Assembly (NCBI GenBank): GCA_938023515.1 | Contig: CALJDR010000087.1 | Location: 1 to 6,232, forward strand | Direction: 5' to 3' | DNA: 6,232 nucleotides | From: an uncultured Flavobacteriales bacterium | GTDB lineage: Bacteria; Bacteroidota; Bacteroidia; Flavobacteriales; UBA1820 | In this document: in pieces, positions 6,186 through 6,232 of the stretch | Position numbering within the stretch: position 1 is the first letter of the stretch | How the letters are laid out: each line of letters opens with the position of its first letter | Made by a program: the position numbers and the translations under genes | Notes under the pieces: model-generated | The model's input: only the letters and a program-made list of their open reading frames with translations | The model's database searches: none | Told to the model about the DNA's origin: nothing

Positions 6186-6232
6186 CTGTCTCTTATACAC
6201 ATCTGACGCTGCCGACGATACTCCTTGTGTAG
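6186..6232 (-). other. Nextera adapter, i5 index and P5 start (artefact)
   Basis: Bases 6186-6218 are the reverse complement of the full Nextera Read 1 adapter, including the Tn5 mosaic end. TACTCCTT (6219-6226) is the reverse complement of AAGGAGTA, which I recognise as i5 index 507. GTGTAG (6227-6232) is the first six bases of the reverse-complemented P5 flow-cell primer. Bases 6186-6212 exactly mirror 1-27, so the contig appears to have terminal inverted repeats, but these are purely technical. Biological sequence ends at 6185, inside dnaB. Confidence 0.98.

Noticed and set aside
1..6232. 27-bp perfect terminal inverted repeats, suggesting a Tn5-like transposon
   Set aside because: The repeats are Nextera adapter with index and P5 sequence attached; there is no transposase gene between them.

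Overview
This is a 6.2 kb contig that still carries Illumina Nextera adapter sequence at both ends (bases 1-27 and 6186-6232), so only about 28-6185 is biological. The gene content points to a Bacteroidota organism. The clues are a Bacteroidetes-type promoter (TTTG, 20 nt, TAnnTTTG), A-rich leaders without Shine-Dalgarno sites, ABC transporter proteins of a Bacteroidetes style, and a membrane protein that resembles DUF4857. The GC-rich third codon positions would suit Alistipes or a related gut genus, but the genus is a guess from composition and protein flavour, with no search behind it.

Left half (28-3130, + strand): an apparent four-gene operon cut at its 5' end. It starts with the last ~60 residues of a probable outer-membrane beta-barrel protein. 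An ABC ATPase (229-1119), a six-helix ABC permease (1139-1810) and a protein with a large periplasmic domain and three predicted helices (1843-3069) follow, with gaps of 17, 19 and 32 nt. A strong intrinsic terminator (3097-3130) closes it. Together these parts span the envelope: ATP hydrolysis in the cytoplasm, an inner-membrane channel, a periplasmic partner and an outer-membrane barrel. The substrate cannot be told from sequence.

Middle (3112-3643): a single gtrA-like gene (3182-3607, + strand). It has its own predicted promoter, whose -33 element sits inside the upstream terminator hairpin, and it appears to start with TTG. A bidirectional terminator (3614-3643) separates it from the convergent genes to its right.

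Right half (3680-6185, - strand): dnaB, the replicative helicase (5' end lost at the contig edge), followed 11 nt downstream by a 368-residue protein with a C-terminal suppressor-of-fused (SUFU) domain. The pair is probably co-transcribed. The DnaB tail is Gly-rich, carries a repeated short motif and ends in Asp-Asp-Glu-Met-Pro-Phe, which resembles the acidic tip of single-stranded-DNA-binding protein.

No tRNA, rRNA, CRISPR array, insertion sequence or prophage signature was seen. Nothing here is clearly a new system. The best leads are the ABC/periplasmic/barrel operon, the SSB-like DnaB tip and the dnaB-SUFU pairing.
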